DNA of 37,451 nucleotides from the NCBI RefSeq assembly GCF_030812595.1, contig NZ_JAUSSZ010000023.1, positions 1-37,451 on the forward strand. Reading direction: 5' to 3'. Shown here piece after piece: positions 1-7,942 of the stretch. The DNA comes from Arthrobacter bambusae. GTDB taxonomy: Bacteria; Actinomycetota; Actinomycetes; Actinomycetales; Micrococcaceae. Both the position numbers and the translations under genes were made by a program. Every line of letters begins with the position of its first letter. Position 1 is the first letter of the stretch. The notes under the pieces were generated by a model, which saw nothing but the letters and a program-made list of their open reading frames with translations, was not told where the DNA came from and made no database searches.

Positions 1-163
1 AGCTAAAAAGCCCCCCCCCTTTATTGCATATAAAACCACTATCCATGGGGGCGGTCCCGGTATGTTCAAATTCCGGGGTAACTTTGCGCCCCCCGGCCCC
101 CGCCCCCCCGGGGGGGCGCGGCGCCGTCGTCGTTCTTTCCCAAGCAACCCGCGGGGCGGGAGG
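1..163. other. Non-coding, probably low-quality end sequence
   Basis: There is no supportable gene here. The stretch has unusual homopolymer runs (nine C near position 11, blocks of C and G at 90-120) and a short AT-rich patch at 20-45, unlike the rest of the window. It lies just downstream of the glgA stop codon, so a terminator would be expected, but I see no clean hairpin with a T-tract. The simplest reading is degraded sequence at a contig or clone end. Confidence 0.5.
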
Positions 164-1363
164 TCAGGGAGCGAGGACTGAACGATAGACCTCAAGGGTT
201 GTTTCGGTGATCGACTCCCAGGAAAAATGCTCCTCCGCCCGGACACGGCCCGCGGCGCCCATGACCTTGGCCCGCTCAGGATCGGACACAACTTCATTGA
301 GGGCAGCGGCAAAGTCCGCAACGAACTTTTCGGGGTCCAGCGGGGTGCCGGTACCGTCCGTGACCTGCTCCAGCTCCACCAGCAGCCCGGTTTCACCGTG
401 CTGGACCACTTCGGGGATGCCGCCCGTGGCGCTTGCCACCACTGCTGCGCCACAGGCCATGGCTTCGAGGTTGACGATGCCGAGCGGCTCGTAGATCGAC
501 GGGCAAGCGAACGCCGTGGCATGGCTAAGGACCTGGATGAGCTCATGCCTCGGAAGCATGCGTTCGATGACCAGGACACCTTGCCGTTTGCTTTGCAGGT
601 CCTCGATGAGCCGGGCAGTTTCCGCTGCGAGTTCCGGAGTGTCCGCCGCACCCAGGCAAAGTACCAGCTGCACGTCTTCCGGGAGGCTCGCCGCGGCCCT
701 CAGGAGGTAGGGAACGCCCTTCTGCCGGGTGTTGCGCCCGACGAACACCACGCTGGGCTTGGACGGGTCGATGCCCAGGGCGCGAATTGCGTCTTCGCCG
801 TGGTCCGGCTGCCACATATCGACGTCGATGCCGTTGTGGACCACCCGGACCTTGGCCGGATCGACGTTCGGATAGCTACGCAGGATGTCCTTCCGCATAC
901 CCTCCGAGACGGCGATGATGGCCGCGGCGGCCTCATAGGCGGTCTTTTCAACCCATGAGGACAAAGCGTAGCCACCGCCCAACTGCTCCGCCTTCCACGG
1001 CCGCAACGGCTCCAGGCTATGGGCACTGAGCACATGGGGTATCCCATGCAACAAGGACGCCAAGTGGCCGGCCATGTTTGCGTACCAGGTATGGGAATGG
1101 ACCAGGTCCGCTCCGGCGACGTCCGGCACGATGCGCAAATCCACCCCGAGGGTCTGCACGGCGGCATTGGCCGCCTGCAGGTCATCCGGGGTGGAATACG
1201 ACGTCACCGTTGCCCCGTGGAAGTCCGCATCACGGGGCGCGCCAAAGGCACGCACCTGCAGATCCACGTGTTTTGCAAGGACGCGGCTGAGCTCGGCAAC
1301 ATGCACACCGGCCCCGCCATAGATTTCGGGTGGAAACTCTTTAGTCACAATGTCTACGCGCAC
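164..1363 (-). CDS. glgA: Glycogen synthase, GT4 family (actinobacterial GlgA)
   Basis: A complete 399-residue GT-B glycosyltransferase of the actinobacterial GlgA type. It transfers glucose from a nucleotide-glucose donor (ADP-glucose, or in some actinobacteria for maltose-1-phosphate synthesis) in cytosolic glycogen metabolism. The N-terminal Rossmann half opens with the glycine-rich acceptor/donor motif KEFPPEIYGGAGVHVAEL. The C-terminal half carries the GT4 signature EPLGIVNLEAMACG, with the usual Glu pair, followed by GGIPEVV. The start is a GTG. A possible -10 (TACGTT) lies 7 nt upstream, so the transcript may be leaderless; AGGTAG just before the start is a weak alternative ribosome site. 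The gene is divergent from glgC, whose product makes its substrate. Family assignment is strong; whether it acts as glycogen synthase or as a GlgM-like maltose-1-phosphate synthase cannot be told from sequence alone. Confidence 0.93.
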   Translation of the reverse strand: MRVDIVTKEFPPEIYGGAGVHVAELSRVLAKHVDLQVRAFGAPRDADFHGATVTSYSTPDDLQAANAAVQTLGVDLRIVPDVAGADLVHSHTWYANMAGHLASLLHGIPHVLSAHSLEPLRPWKAEQLGGGYALSSWVEKTAYEAAAAIIAVSEGMRKDILRSYPNVDPAKVRVVHNGIDVDMWQPDHGEDAIRALGIDPSKPSVVFVGRNTRQKGVPYLLRAAASLPEDVQLVLCLGAADTPELAAETARLIEDLQSKRQGVLVIERMLPRHELIQVLSHATAFACPSIYEPLGIVNLEAMACGAAVVASATGGIPEVVQHGETGLLVELEQVTDGTGTPLDPEKFVADFAAALNEVVSDPERAKVMGAAGRVRAEEHFSWESITETTLEVYRSVLAP

Positions 1364-1437
1364 GCTACCTAACGTAGTCGTTCCGGAGTATGTGTTCTAG
1401 TGTGAAAGGGTCCGGCAACCCGGGCTTTTTCGGGGGC

Positions 1438-1456
1438 TATAAAGACGTACAGGGAG
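1438..1456 (+). promoter_or_regulatory. Putative glgC -10 box and ribosome binding site
   Basis: TATAAA at 1438-1443 could be a -10 box and AGGGAG at 1451-1456 is a good Shine-Dalgarno 10 nt before the glgC ATG. A second possible -10, TAGTGT, lies at 1398-1403 in the shared glgA-glgC spacer. No convincing -35 accompanies either box, so the promoter assignment is weak; the ribosome site is better supported. Confidence 0.35.
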
Positions 1457-1466
1457 AACAAACACC

Positions 1467-2849
1467 ATGGCGTTGAAGAAAGTATTGTCAATTGTGTTGG
1501 CTGGCGGCGAAGGAAACCGCCTTATGCCATTGACGGCAGACAGGGCCAAACCTGCAGTGCCGTTTGCGGGAGGGTATCGCTTGATCGATTTCGCTCTCTC
1601 GAATCTGGTCAATTCCGGGTACCTGCAGATCGTGGTGTTGACCCAGTACAAGTCCCACAGCCTTGACCGCCATATTTCGGAGACCTGGAGGATGTCCACC
1701 CAGCTGGGCAGGTACGTTGCCTCGGTTCCGGCCCAACAGCGCGTGGGCAAGAGCTGGTTCCTTGGCAGCGCGAATGCCATCTACCAGTCCCTGAACCTCA
1801 TTCACGACGCCGACCCGGACATTGTGGTGGTGGTCGGAGCAGACCACGTCTACCGCATGGACTTCCAGCAAATGGTCCAACAGCATGTGGCCAGCGGAGC
1901 CAAAGCGACAGTTGCGGCCGTGCGCCAGCCTCTGAGCATGGCCAACCAGTTCGGCGTGATCGAGGTCGACAAAAACGATCCCCAGAAGATTTCGGCGTTC
2001 GTGGAAAAGCCCGCTGAAACCGAGGGCCTCGCCGCCGACCCCACGCAGTTCCTCGCCTCGATGGGCAACTATGTTTTCGACGCCGACGCCCTGGTGGAAG
2101 CACTTCGCATTGATGCGGAGCGGCTGGACACCAAGCACGACATGGGCGGGGACATCATCCCTTACTTCGTGTCCCAGGGTGAGGCCGGCGTCTACGACTT
2201 CACGCTCAACGACATTCCCGGATCCACCGACCGTGACCGCACCTATTGGCGCGACGTTGGCACCATCGATTCCTTCTATGACGCCCACATGGACCTGATT
2301 TCCCCGGTCCCCGTGTTCAACCTGTACAACTCGGAATGGCCCATCTACACGCGGCAGAGCATTTCTCCGCCGGCCAAGTTTGTCCGGGGCGAAAACAGCA
2401 CGGTCGGCACCGCCTTGGATTCCATCGTGGCCAGCGGCTCGGTCATCTCCGGGGGAATCGTGGAAGGCTCAGTCCTCTCGAACGATGTCTACGTTGGAAC
2501 GGCCTCCAGGATCCAGGACTCGGTTTTGATGGACAAGGTGCGCATCGGCGAAGGCGCCGTGGTCAAGCGGGCCATCATCGACAAGAACGTGCAAGTACCT
2601 GCCGGGGCCGCAATTGGCTTGGATGCGGACCTTGACCGCGCCCGCGGCTTCAAGGTCACTGAATCCGGGATCACCGTTCTCTCCAAGGACCAGGTGGTGC
2701 CGGAGCCTGACGCTTCCGAACTCGCCATGGCTGCCGCGCACCGCCGCTCAGTGCCGGAAGCGATCAAGGCTGCCACGGAGAAGTTCCCCGACATCAGGGA
2801 CTCCGCAGAGCAGGTCACGAAAATCCAGGCTTCCTCTGTAGAAGTCTGA
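1467..2849 (+). CDS. glgC: Glucose-1-phosphate adenylyltransferase (ADP-glucose pyrophosphorylase)
   Basis: Makes ADP-glucose from ATP and glucose-1-phosphate, the committed step of bacterial glycogen synthesis. The N-terminal nucleotidyltransferase domain begins with the pyrophosphorylase signature LAGGEGNRLMPLT and RAKPAVPFAGGYRLIDF. VEKP and the YWRDVGTIDSFYDAH segment follow, both typical of GlgC sugar-phosphate binding. The C-terminal part (about residues 290-405) has the hexapeptide-like left-handed beta-helix. The protein is 460 residues, some 45-50 longer than many GlgC proteins. The extra tail after VVPEPD is Ala- and Lys-rich with no motif I recognise. The ATG is preceded by AGGGAG. 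It is divergent from glgA. Confidence 0.96.
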   Translation: MALKKVLSIVLAGGEGNRLMPLTADRAKPAVPFAGGYRLIDFALSNLVNSGYLQIVVLTQYKSHSLDRHISETWRMSTQLGRYVASVPAQQRVGKSWFLGSANAIYQSLNLIHDADPDIVVVVGADHVYRMDFQQMVQQHVASGAKATVAAVRQPLSMANQFGVIEVDKNDPQKISAFVEKPAETEGLAADPTQFLASMGNYVFDADALVEALRIDAERLDTKHDMGGDIIPYFVSQGEAGVYDFTLNDIPGSTDRDRTYWRDVGTIDSFYDAHMDLISPVPVFNLYNSEWPIYTRQSISPPAKFVRGENSTVGTALDSIVASGSVISGGIVEGSVLSNDVYVGTASRIQDSVLMDKVRIGEGAVVKRAIIDKNVQVPAGAAIGLDADLDRARGFKVTESGITVLSKDQVVPEPDASELAMAAAHRRSVPEAIKAATEKFPDIRDSAEQVTKIQASSVEV

Positions 2850-2869
2850 CCCGGCACCGAACAGCCCCC

Positions 2870-2917
2870 GGCCTCCCCGGCGACAGCGGCTCTCCAGCCC
2901 CTGCCGCCTGGGAGGCC
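2870..2917 (+). terminator. Weak hairpin after glgC
   Basis: GGCCTCCC (2870-2877) and GGGAGGCC (2910-2917) are perfect 8-bp arms around a 32-nt loop, 20 nt after the glgC stop. There is no T-tract and the loop is long, so this may be a weak terminator or chance. Confidence 0.25.
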
Positions 2918-2935
2918 TTGCTGTGCCCGAGCCTG

Positions 2936-2941
2936 TAAAAT
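2936..2941 (+). promoter_or_regulatory. -10 box for a leaderless SDR transcript
   Basis: TAAAAT ends 7 nt before the ATG at 2949, which places the expected transcription start on or next to the A of the start codon. No Shine-Dalgarno is visible upstream. This is the usual geometry of leaderless actinobacterial genes. The -35 is not clear. Confidence 0.55.
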
Positions 2942-2948
2942 TGACCCA

Positions 2949-4400
2949 ATGAGCCCCGCCGATTTGACGCCTGAAGAGATCCAGGCCTGCATCAAGGTCT
3001 TGAACACCATCCACGCCTACGACGAGGAGCACCCGGACTACGTCGCCATCCGGCGCGCTACGGGGAAGATGTTCAAAGCCGTCAAGCGCCATCGCCGGGT
3101 CACCAAGCGGGACGAGATCGCCGAAGCCGACCGCGCTGTCATCGCACTCACAGCCACAGCAGCTCCGGACAGGATCGACGACGAAACCCGCGGCAACAAG
3201 CTGGCCACCTCGGCCACGGGCGAAATCGCAGGCCACCTCATCAGGTCCCGGCCCTGCTACATCTGCAAGCAGCACTACACGCAGGTAGACGCGTTCTACC
3301 ACCAGTTGTGCCCCGAGTGCGCGGCGTTCAGCCACAGTAAGCGCGATGCCCGCACGGACCTCAGCGGGCGCCGCGCGCTCCTTACGGGCGGGCGCGCCAA
3401 GATCGGCATGTACATCGCGCTCAGGCTGCTCCGCGACGGCGCACACACCACCATCACCACCCGCTTCCCCAAGGACGCGGCACGCCGCTTTGCCGCCATG
3501 GAGGACAGCGCGGACTGGTTGCACCGGCTCAGGATCGTGGGCATCGACCTTCGTGACCCCTCACAGGTCATGGCCCTTACCGACTCGCTCAACGAGGCCG
3601 GCCCCCTCGACATCATCATCAACAATGCCGCCCAGACGGTCCGCCGTTCAGGGAATGCGTACAAGCCCTTGGTAGACGCCGAGGATGAACCGCTTCCGGA
3701 GGCCCTGCAGGCAGCCAACGGCGGCCCGGAGCTGGTCACGTTCGGCCATGCCCACGACAAGCACCCGTTGGCCCTCACCCACAGCGTCACCGAACATCCC
3801 GTGCTCGCCGGGGATGCGATTACCTCGCTTGCGCTGTCCACGGGTTCCGCGTCTTTGGAGCGCATCGCGACAGGTACCGCGGTCGACGCCGGCGGACTGG
3901 TTCCGGACCTTGCGACGATCAACAGCTGGACCCAAGTGGTGGACGAAGTCGATCCGCTGGAAATGCTGGAGGTCCAGCTCTGCAACGTTACGGCGCCGTT
4001 CCTCCTGGTCAGCCGGCTCCGTGGGGCCATGAAGCGTTCCACCGCACGCCGGAAGTACATCGTGAACGTCTCGGCCATGGAGGGGCAGTTCTCCCGCGCC
4101 TACAAAGGCCCAGGGCACCCGCATACCAACATGGCGAAGGCCGCGTTGAACATGATGACCCGGACCAGCGCTCAAGAGATGCTGGACAGTGACGGGATCC
4201 TGATGACCGCCGTCGATACCGGATGGATCACGGACGAACGCCCGCATTACACTAAGGTCCGGCTCATGGAGGAAGGCTTCCACGCGCCCCTCGACCTCGT
4301 GGATGGGGCGGCACGTGTTTACGATCCCATCGTCATGGGAGAAAAGGGCGAAGACCAGTACGGCGTCTTCCTGAAGGACTACAAGCCCTCCCCCTGGTAA
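2949..4400 (+). CDS. SDR-family protein with N-terminal zinc-ribbon region
   Basis: A 483-residue protein with two parts. Residues 1-135 form an unrecognised N-terminal region ending in a Cys4 pattern: C103-x2-C106, then C121-x2-C124, a likely zinc ribbon. Residues 140-483 form a Rossmann-fold short-chain dehydrogenase/reductase domain: LLTGGRAKIG (cofactor loop), INNAAQ, and NVSAMEG with the catalytic Ser. An insertion of roughly 100 residues lies between INNAAQ and the Ser. The usual YxxxK reads HTNMAK, so the Lys is present but the Tyr is replaced by Thr. It may therefore not be a normal alcohol/ketone oxidoreductase. It is preceded by a -10 box at leaderless spacing and converges with the transglutaminase operon. 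The SDR fold is certain; substrate and function are unknown. Confidence 0.8.
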   Translation: MSPADLTPEEIQACIKVLNTIHAYDEEHPDYVAIRRATGKMFKAVKRHRRVTKRDEIAEADRAVIALTATAAPDRIDDETRGNKLATSATGEIAGHLIRSRPCYICKQHYTQVDAFYHQLCPECAAFSHSKRDARTDLSGRRALLTGGRAKIGMYIALRLLRDGAHTTITTRFPKDAARRFAAMEDSADWLHRLRIVGIDLRDPSQVMALTDSLNEAGPLDIIINNAAQTVRRSGNAYKPLVDAEDEPLPEALQAANGGPELVTFGHAHDKHPLALTHSVTEHPVLAGDAITSLALSTGSASLERIATGTAVDAGGLVPDLATINSWTQVVDEVDPLEMLEVQLCNVTAPFLLVSRLRGAMKRSTARRKYIVNVSAMEGQFSRAYKGPGHPHTNMAKAALNMMTRTSAQEMLDSDGILMTAVDTGWITDERPHYTKVRLMEEGFHAPLDLVDGAARVYDPIVMGEKGEDQYGVFLKDYKPSPW

Positions 4401-4401
4401 T

Positions 4402-4427
4402 AGCCAGGCGGAGGGCCGGGCCTGGCT
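4402..4427. terminator. Bidirectional hairpin between convergent genes
   Basis: AGCCAGGC (4402-4409) and GCCTGGCT (4420-4427) form a perfect 8-bp stem with a 10-nt loop, directly after the SDR stop and overlapping the stop codon of the convergent transglutaminase gene. No T-tract follows. It probably serves both strands. Confidence 0.5.
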
Positions 4428-5277
4428 AAGCGAGCCGCGTGATTTCGACGGTCACGGTGAGGCCTGAGCCGCCGCCGCCGGACAAGATGCCCTTCAGCGG
4501 AGGAACATCCCGGTAGTCCCGGCCCCGTGCGACTGTGACGTGGAGATCCCCAGCAGGCTTGTGGTTTGTGGGATCCCAGCTGCGCCATTCGCCGTCCCAC
4601 CATTCCAGCCAAGCGTGGGATTGGCCTGCGACGGTTTCGCCGATCTCGGCCGTAGGCCGTGGATGGATATAGCCGGACACGTACCGGGCCGGAATGCCGC
4701 AGCTGCGAAGCGAGCCGATGGCCAAGTGGGCCAGGTCCTGGCAAACTCCCTGACGCTGGTTCCAGGCTTCCTCGGCGTTGGTGGTGACTCCCGTGGTGCC
4801 CTTCATATAGCTCATCTCGCCGCGCATCCACTCGAAAACCGCCAGGGCAGTCTCGTGCGGGTTCTTGCCGGCCACGACGGCGGGAATGATGCCGAGGACC
4901 TCCTCCCCCGGACCTGTGAGCTGCGACTGTGGCAACCAGTCGCTGAACTGGTCCCGGATGCCGTCGGAAGCCATCACATCCCAGCCGACGATCTCTTCGT
5001 CCAAGGCCACCCGCTCCACCCGGTGGACCTCGACGGTGGTGGTGGCCACCACTTCGAGTCGCTCGTGCGGCATCTGCATATCGAAGGCAGTCACGCGGGT
5101 GCCCCAATAGTCACGGTAGGTGCTAACGGCAGCTTGCGACGGCGCGATCTTCAGCGAGGATTCAAGGACCACCTGTTGTGGATCAGTCAGTGGCGTCATG
5201 CGTGCCTCGTTGTACGACAGGGTCACGCGGCGGTTGTATTTGTAGGCCGTCTTATGGACGATGCTCAGCCGGGTCAT
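4426..5277 (-). CDS. Transglutaminase-like cysteine protease
   Basis: A 283-residue cytosolic protein with the bacterial transglutaminase N-terminal beta domain (LSIVHKTAYKYN, about residues 4-85) and a papain-like transglutaminase core. The catalytic triad is readable: Cys in GVCQDLAHLAIG, His in GQSHAWLEWW and Asp in SWDPTN. The family includes peptidases and amidases. It is the last gene of a minus-strand operon with the alpha-E and ATP-grasp genes, and its ATG overlaps the alpha-E stop by four bases (ATGA), implying translational coupling. In related clusters this trio is predicted to make, modify or cleave a peptide or peptide-like polymer, but to my knowledge the product is unproven. 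Fold and triad are confident; substrate is not. Confidence 0.9.
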   Translation of the reverse strand: MTRLSIVHKTAYKYNRRVTLSYNEARMTPLTDPQQVVLESSLKIAPSQAAVSTYRDYWGTRVTAFDMQMPHERLEVVATTTVEVHRVERVALDEEIVGWDVMASDGIRDQFSDWLPQSQLTGPGEEVLGIIPAVVAGKNPHETALAVFEWMRGEMSYMKGTTGVTTNAEEAWNQRQGVCQDLAHLAIGSLRSCGIPARYVSGYIHPRPTAEIGETVAGQSHAWLEWWDGEWRSWDPTNHKPAGDLHVTVARGRDYRDVPPLKGILSGGGGSGLTVTVEITRLA

Positions 5278-6200
5278 GAAACTTCTCCCACCCAGGCCAG
5301 TTCATCCGCCTGATTGAAGTACTTACGGGAAATCGCGTCCGAGGCCTGCGTTACGGCCTTCTGCACCCGGTCCATATGCTCGGGCAGCTCGGACATGAGA
5401 TCGTCCGTGCGATGGAATTCAAGGAAGGTACGCGCCTGGCCGACGATCCGCCGGGCGTCATTCATGAAGCCCACCCGCTGCGCCGAGGGATCCAACTTGG
5501 CCAGGCATTCGTCGGCGTCGCGCAGGGCGAAGACGATGGAGCGCGGAAACAGTCGGTCCAGCAGGAGGAACTCGGCAGCGTGTTGGTCTCCGAAGGCCGC
5601 CCGACGCGTCCGAAGGAACGACTCATAGGCGCCGGCACAACGCAACATGTTCACCCAGGACATTCCAGCGGAGAGTACATCCCTGGTGGACAGCATCCGT
5701 GCGGTCATATCGGCACGTTCAAGCGAGCGGCCAAGGACTAGGAAAAGCCAGCTTTCGTCGTGGCTCACCGTGGTATCCGCGAGGCCCCTGACCATCGCGG
5801 TGCGTTCCAGTACCCAGTTGCAGAAGCGGTACGTACCCACGACGTCCTTGCGGTGCTGGTTCAGCCCGTAGTACGTGGTGTTGAGGCTCTCCCACAAGGA
5901 AGATGACACGGTCTCGCGAGCCCGCCGCGCGTTCTCCCGGGCAGCCCCCAAGGAACCGGCAATGGAGGTGGCACTTGTCTTGTCGTAGGCGAGAGCGTGG
6001 AGCAGTTCAGGCAAGCCGAATTCCTCACTCTGCGGCCTGGCTCCCATGACAGCGAGGAGTTCCCTGGCCACGCTGCGTTGCTCCTCGAGCGGCAGGTGGT
6101 TCAGGCGTTCGAGGTGGACGTCCAGGATTCGGGCCGTTCCGTCGGCCCGCTCCACGTAACGGCCGATCCAGAAAAGGGATTCAGCAATGCGGCTCAGCAT
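5274..6200 (-). CDS. Alpha-E domain protein (DUF403)
   Basis: A 308-residue, all-helical protein of the alpha-E family. It begins with the hallmark MLSRIAESLFWIGRYVERAD and repeats Glu/Arg-rich helices, with FCNWVLERT and GRSLERADMTARML later on. No enzyme motif is visible. The start is certain: an AAGGAGG Shine-Dalgarno lies 8 nt upstream of the ATG. It sits between the ATP-grasp gene (72-nt gap) and the transglutaminase gene (4-nt overlap). Alpha-E proteins occur almost always with these two partners and are thought to work in the same pathway, perhaps as a scaffold or substrate-handling subunit. The biochemical role is unknown. Confidence 0.92.
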   Translation of the reverse strand: MLSRIAESLFWIGRYVERADGTARILDVHLERLNHLPLEEQRSVARELLAVMGARPQSEEFGLPELLHALAYDKTSATSIAGSLGAARENARRARETVSSSLWESLNTTYYGLNQHRKDVVGTYRFCNWVLERTAMVRGLADTTVSHDESWLFLVLGRSLERADMTARMLSTRDVLSAGMSWVNMLRCAGAYESFLRTRRAAFGDQHAAEFLLLDRLFPRSIVFALRDADECLAKLDPSAQRVGFMNDARRIVGQARTFLEFHRTDDLMSELPEHMDRVQKAVTQASDAISRKYFNQADELAWVGEVS

Positions 6201-6272
6201 GGGGCCGTGCCTCCTTCGGGTCCTGCGTTGTGACGATGAATGTATCCAGCTCCGGCACCATGGCGTGGCGGA

Positions 6273-7829
6273 TCACTGCTGTTGGTCCGATTGGCGGTCC
6301 CGCCAGTTGCTTTCAACCGGCCAGACCGAAACCTGTTCACGGACTGTGATGGGTGCCCGGGGCAGCTCTGTTGCCGGCAGTTGCGGGGAGTCCGAGAGAA
6401 CCCAGGTGTCCTTGGAGCCACCACCTTGGGAAGAGTTCACGATCAGCGAGCCTTCCTTCAACGCCACCCGGGTCAGCCCGCCGGGCAACACCCAGACGTC
6501 GTCGCCGTCGTTGACCGCGAACGGACGCAGGTCCACGTGCCGGGGCCCGAAGCGGTCCCCGGAGAGCGTGGGCACGGTGGAAAGCTGCAACACAGGCTGG
6601 GCGATCCATCCGCGCGGGTCAGCCAAGACCCGCTTCCGCAAAGCATCCAGCTCCTCCCGGGACGCGTCCGGACCAATTACCAGGCCCTTGCCTCCAGACC
6701 CGTCCACCGGCTTGACGACGAGTTCCTCAAGCCGGTCGAGCACCTGCTCAAGGGCTTCCTTCTCTTCCAGCCTGAAGGTCTCCACGTTGGCGATAACCGG
6801 CTCTTCGTGCAGGTAGTAGCGAATCAGGTCAGGGACGTAGGAGTAGACCAGCTTGTCATCAGCCACCCCGTTGCCTACCGCGTTCGCGATCGTCACCCCG
6901 CCTGCCCGGGCCGCGTTCACCAGCCCTGGACAACCGAGCATGGAATCGGAGCGGAACTGCAATGGATCCAGGAACTCGTCATCAATCCGCTTGTAAATGA
7001 CGTCCACGCGCTGTTCACCGGCGGTGGTACGCATGTATACCCGGTTTCCGCGGCAGATCAGGTCCCGGCCCTCGACCAGTTCAACGCCCATCAGCCCGGC
7101 CAGCAGGGTGTGTTCGAAGTAGGCGCTGTTGAACACCCCGGGGGTCAACACCACCACAGTGGGGTCATCCACCCCCGAGGGCGCCGTCTTGCGCAACGCC
7201 GAAAGCAAGCGGCGCGGGTATTCCTCGACCGGACGGATCTGCTGCTGTCCGAAAGCCTCCGGCAAACCTTTTGCCATCGCACGCCGGTTCTCCAACACAT
7301 AGGACACTCCGGACGGCACGCGGACATTGTCCTCCAACACCCGGAACGTGCCCGCAGCATCGCGGATCACGTCGATACCGGACACATGCACGCGCACGCC
7401 GCCGGCTGGCTCGAAACCGTGCACCGCCCGGTGGAAATGCGCACTCGTGGTCACCAACGCCCGCGGCACCACGCCGTCCGCAACAACGGCCATCCGTCCA
7501 TAGACATCGTCCAGGAAAGCCTCCAACGCCTTGACGCGCTGCTTGACCCCCCGCTCAAGAACATCCCACTCGTCAGCCGGAATCACACGCGGCACGATAT
7601 CCAACGGGAAGGGCCGCTCCTCCCCCGCGTAGTCGAAGGTCACGCCCCGGTCCAAGAAGGTCCGCCCCATCGACTCGGCACGGGCGCTCACATCGCCAAG
7701 CGAAAGCTCGCGGAGTGCGCCATCCACTTGGCCGTAGGATTTTCGGGCAACCGTGCCCGGGGCGAACATTTCGTCGTAGGCGCCGGAACGCGCGGCGGCC
7801 TCGGAGTAATCCCGGAATAGCTCTGACAT
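6273..7829 (-). CDS. Circularly permuted type 2 ATP-grasp protein
   Basis: A 518-residue protein of the circularly permuted ATP-grasp family (old DUF404/DUF407 pair). ATP-grasp enzymes join a carboxylate to an amine or thiol through an acyl-phosphate, so a peptide- or amide-bond ligase is expected. Motifs: RVLEDNVRVPSGVSYVLENR in the first half, then the ATP-binding lysine and glycine loop VVKPVDGSGGKGLVIGP and RPFAVND. The start is set at the ATG at 7829 (MSELFRDYSEAA), preceded by AAAGGTGA; a 17-residue upstream in-frame extension lacks such a site. It heads the minus-strand operon with the alpha-E and transglutaminase genes. A 17-bp inverted repeat 30 nt upstream may be its operator. Substrate unknown. 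Confidence 0.92.
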   Translation of the reverse strand: MSELFRDYSEAAARSGAYDEMFAPGTVARKSYGQVDGALRELSLGDVSARAESMGRTFLDRGVTFDYAGEERPFPLDIVPRVIPADEWDVLERGVKQRVKALEAFLDDVYGRMAVVADGVVPRALVTTSAHFHRAVHGFEPAGGVRVHVSGIDVIRDAAGTFRVLEDNVRVPSGVSYVLENRRAMAKGLPEAFGQQQIRPVEEYPRRLLSALRKTAPSGVDDPTVVVLTPGVFNSAYFEHTLLAGLMGVELVEGRDLICRGNRVYMRTTAGEQRVDVIYKRIDDEFLDPLQFRSDSMLGCPGLVNAARAGGVTIANAVGNGVADDKLVYSYVPDLIRYYLHEEPVIANVETFRLEEKEALEQVLDRLEELVVKPVDGSGGKGLVIGPDASREELDALRKRVLADPRGWIAQPVLQLSTVPTLSGDRFGPRHVDLRPFAVNDGDDVWVLPGGLTRVALKEGSLIVNSSQGGGSKDTWVLSDSPQLPATELPRAPITVREQVSVWPVESNWRDRQSDQQQ

Positions 7830-7858
7830 GGGATTCAGACAATCACCTTTTCGATTAC

Positions 7859-7875
7859 GAACGCATTTCGCGTTC
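7859..7875. promoter_or_regulatory. Inverted repeat, candidate operator
   Basis: GAACGC-ATTTC-GCGTTC is a perfect 6-bp inverted repeat in the 113-bp spacer between the divergent ATP-grasp operon and the yeiH-like gene. Its half-site context recurs loosely as TTCGCATTTCAG near 7905. It lies where a repressor of the minus-strand operon would bind. It is too short and lacks a T-tract to be a terminator. Confidence 0.4.
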
Positions 7876-7942
7876 TGCATGTCGCGACACCAAGTGTGAT
7901 CCCGGTTCGCATTTCAGCGCCTGCATGCATCAAGGTTGACGA

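Noticed and set aside
6240..7820. A 526-codon open frame on the plus strand
   Set aside because: It is antisense to the ATP-grasp gene, lacks family motifs and is Arg/His/Pro-rich, as expected for a GC-rich shadow frame.
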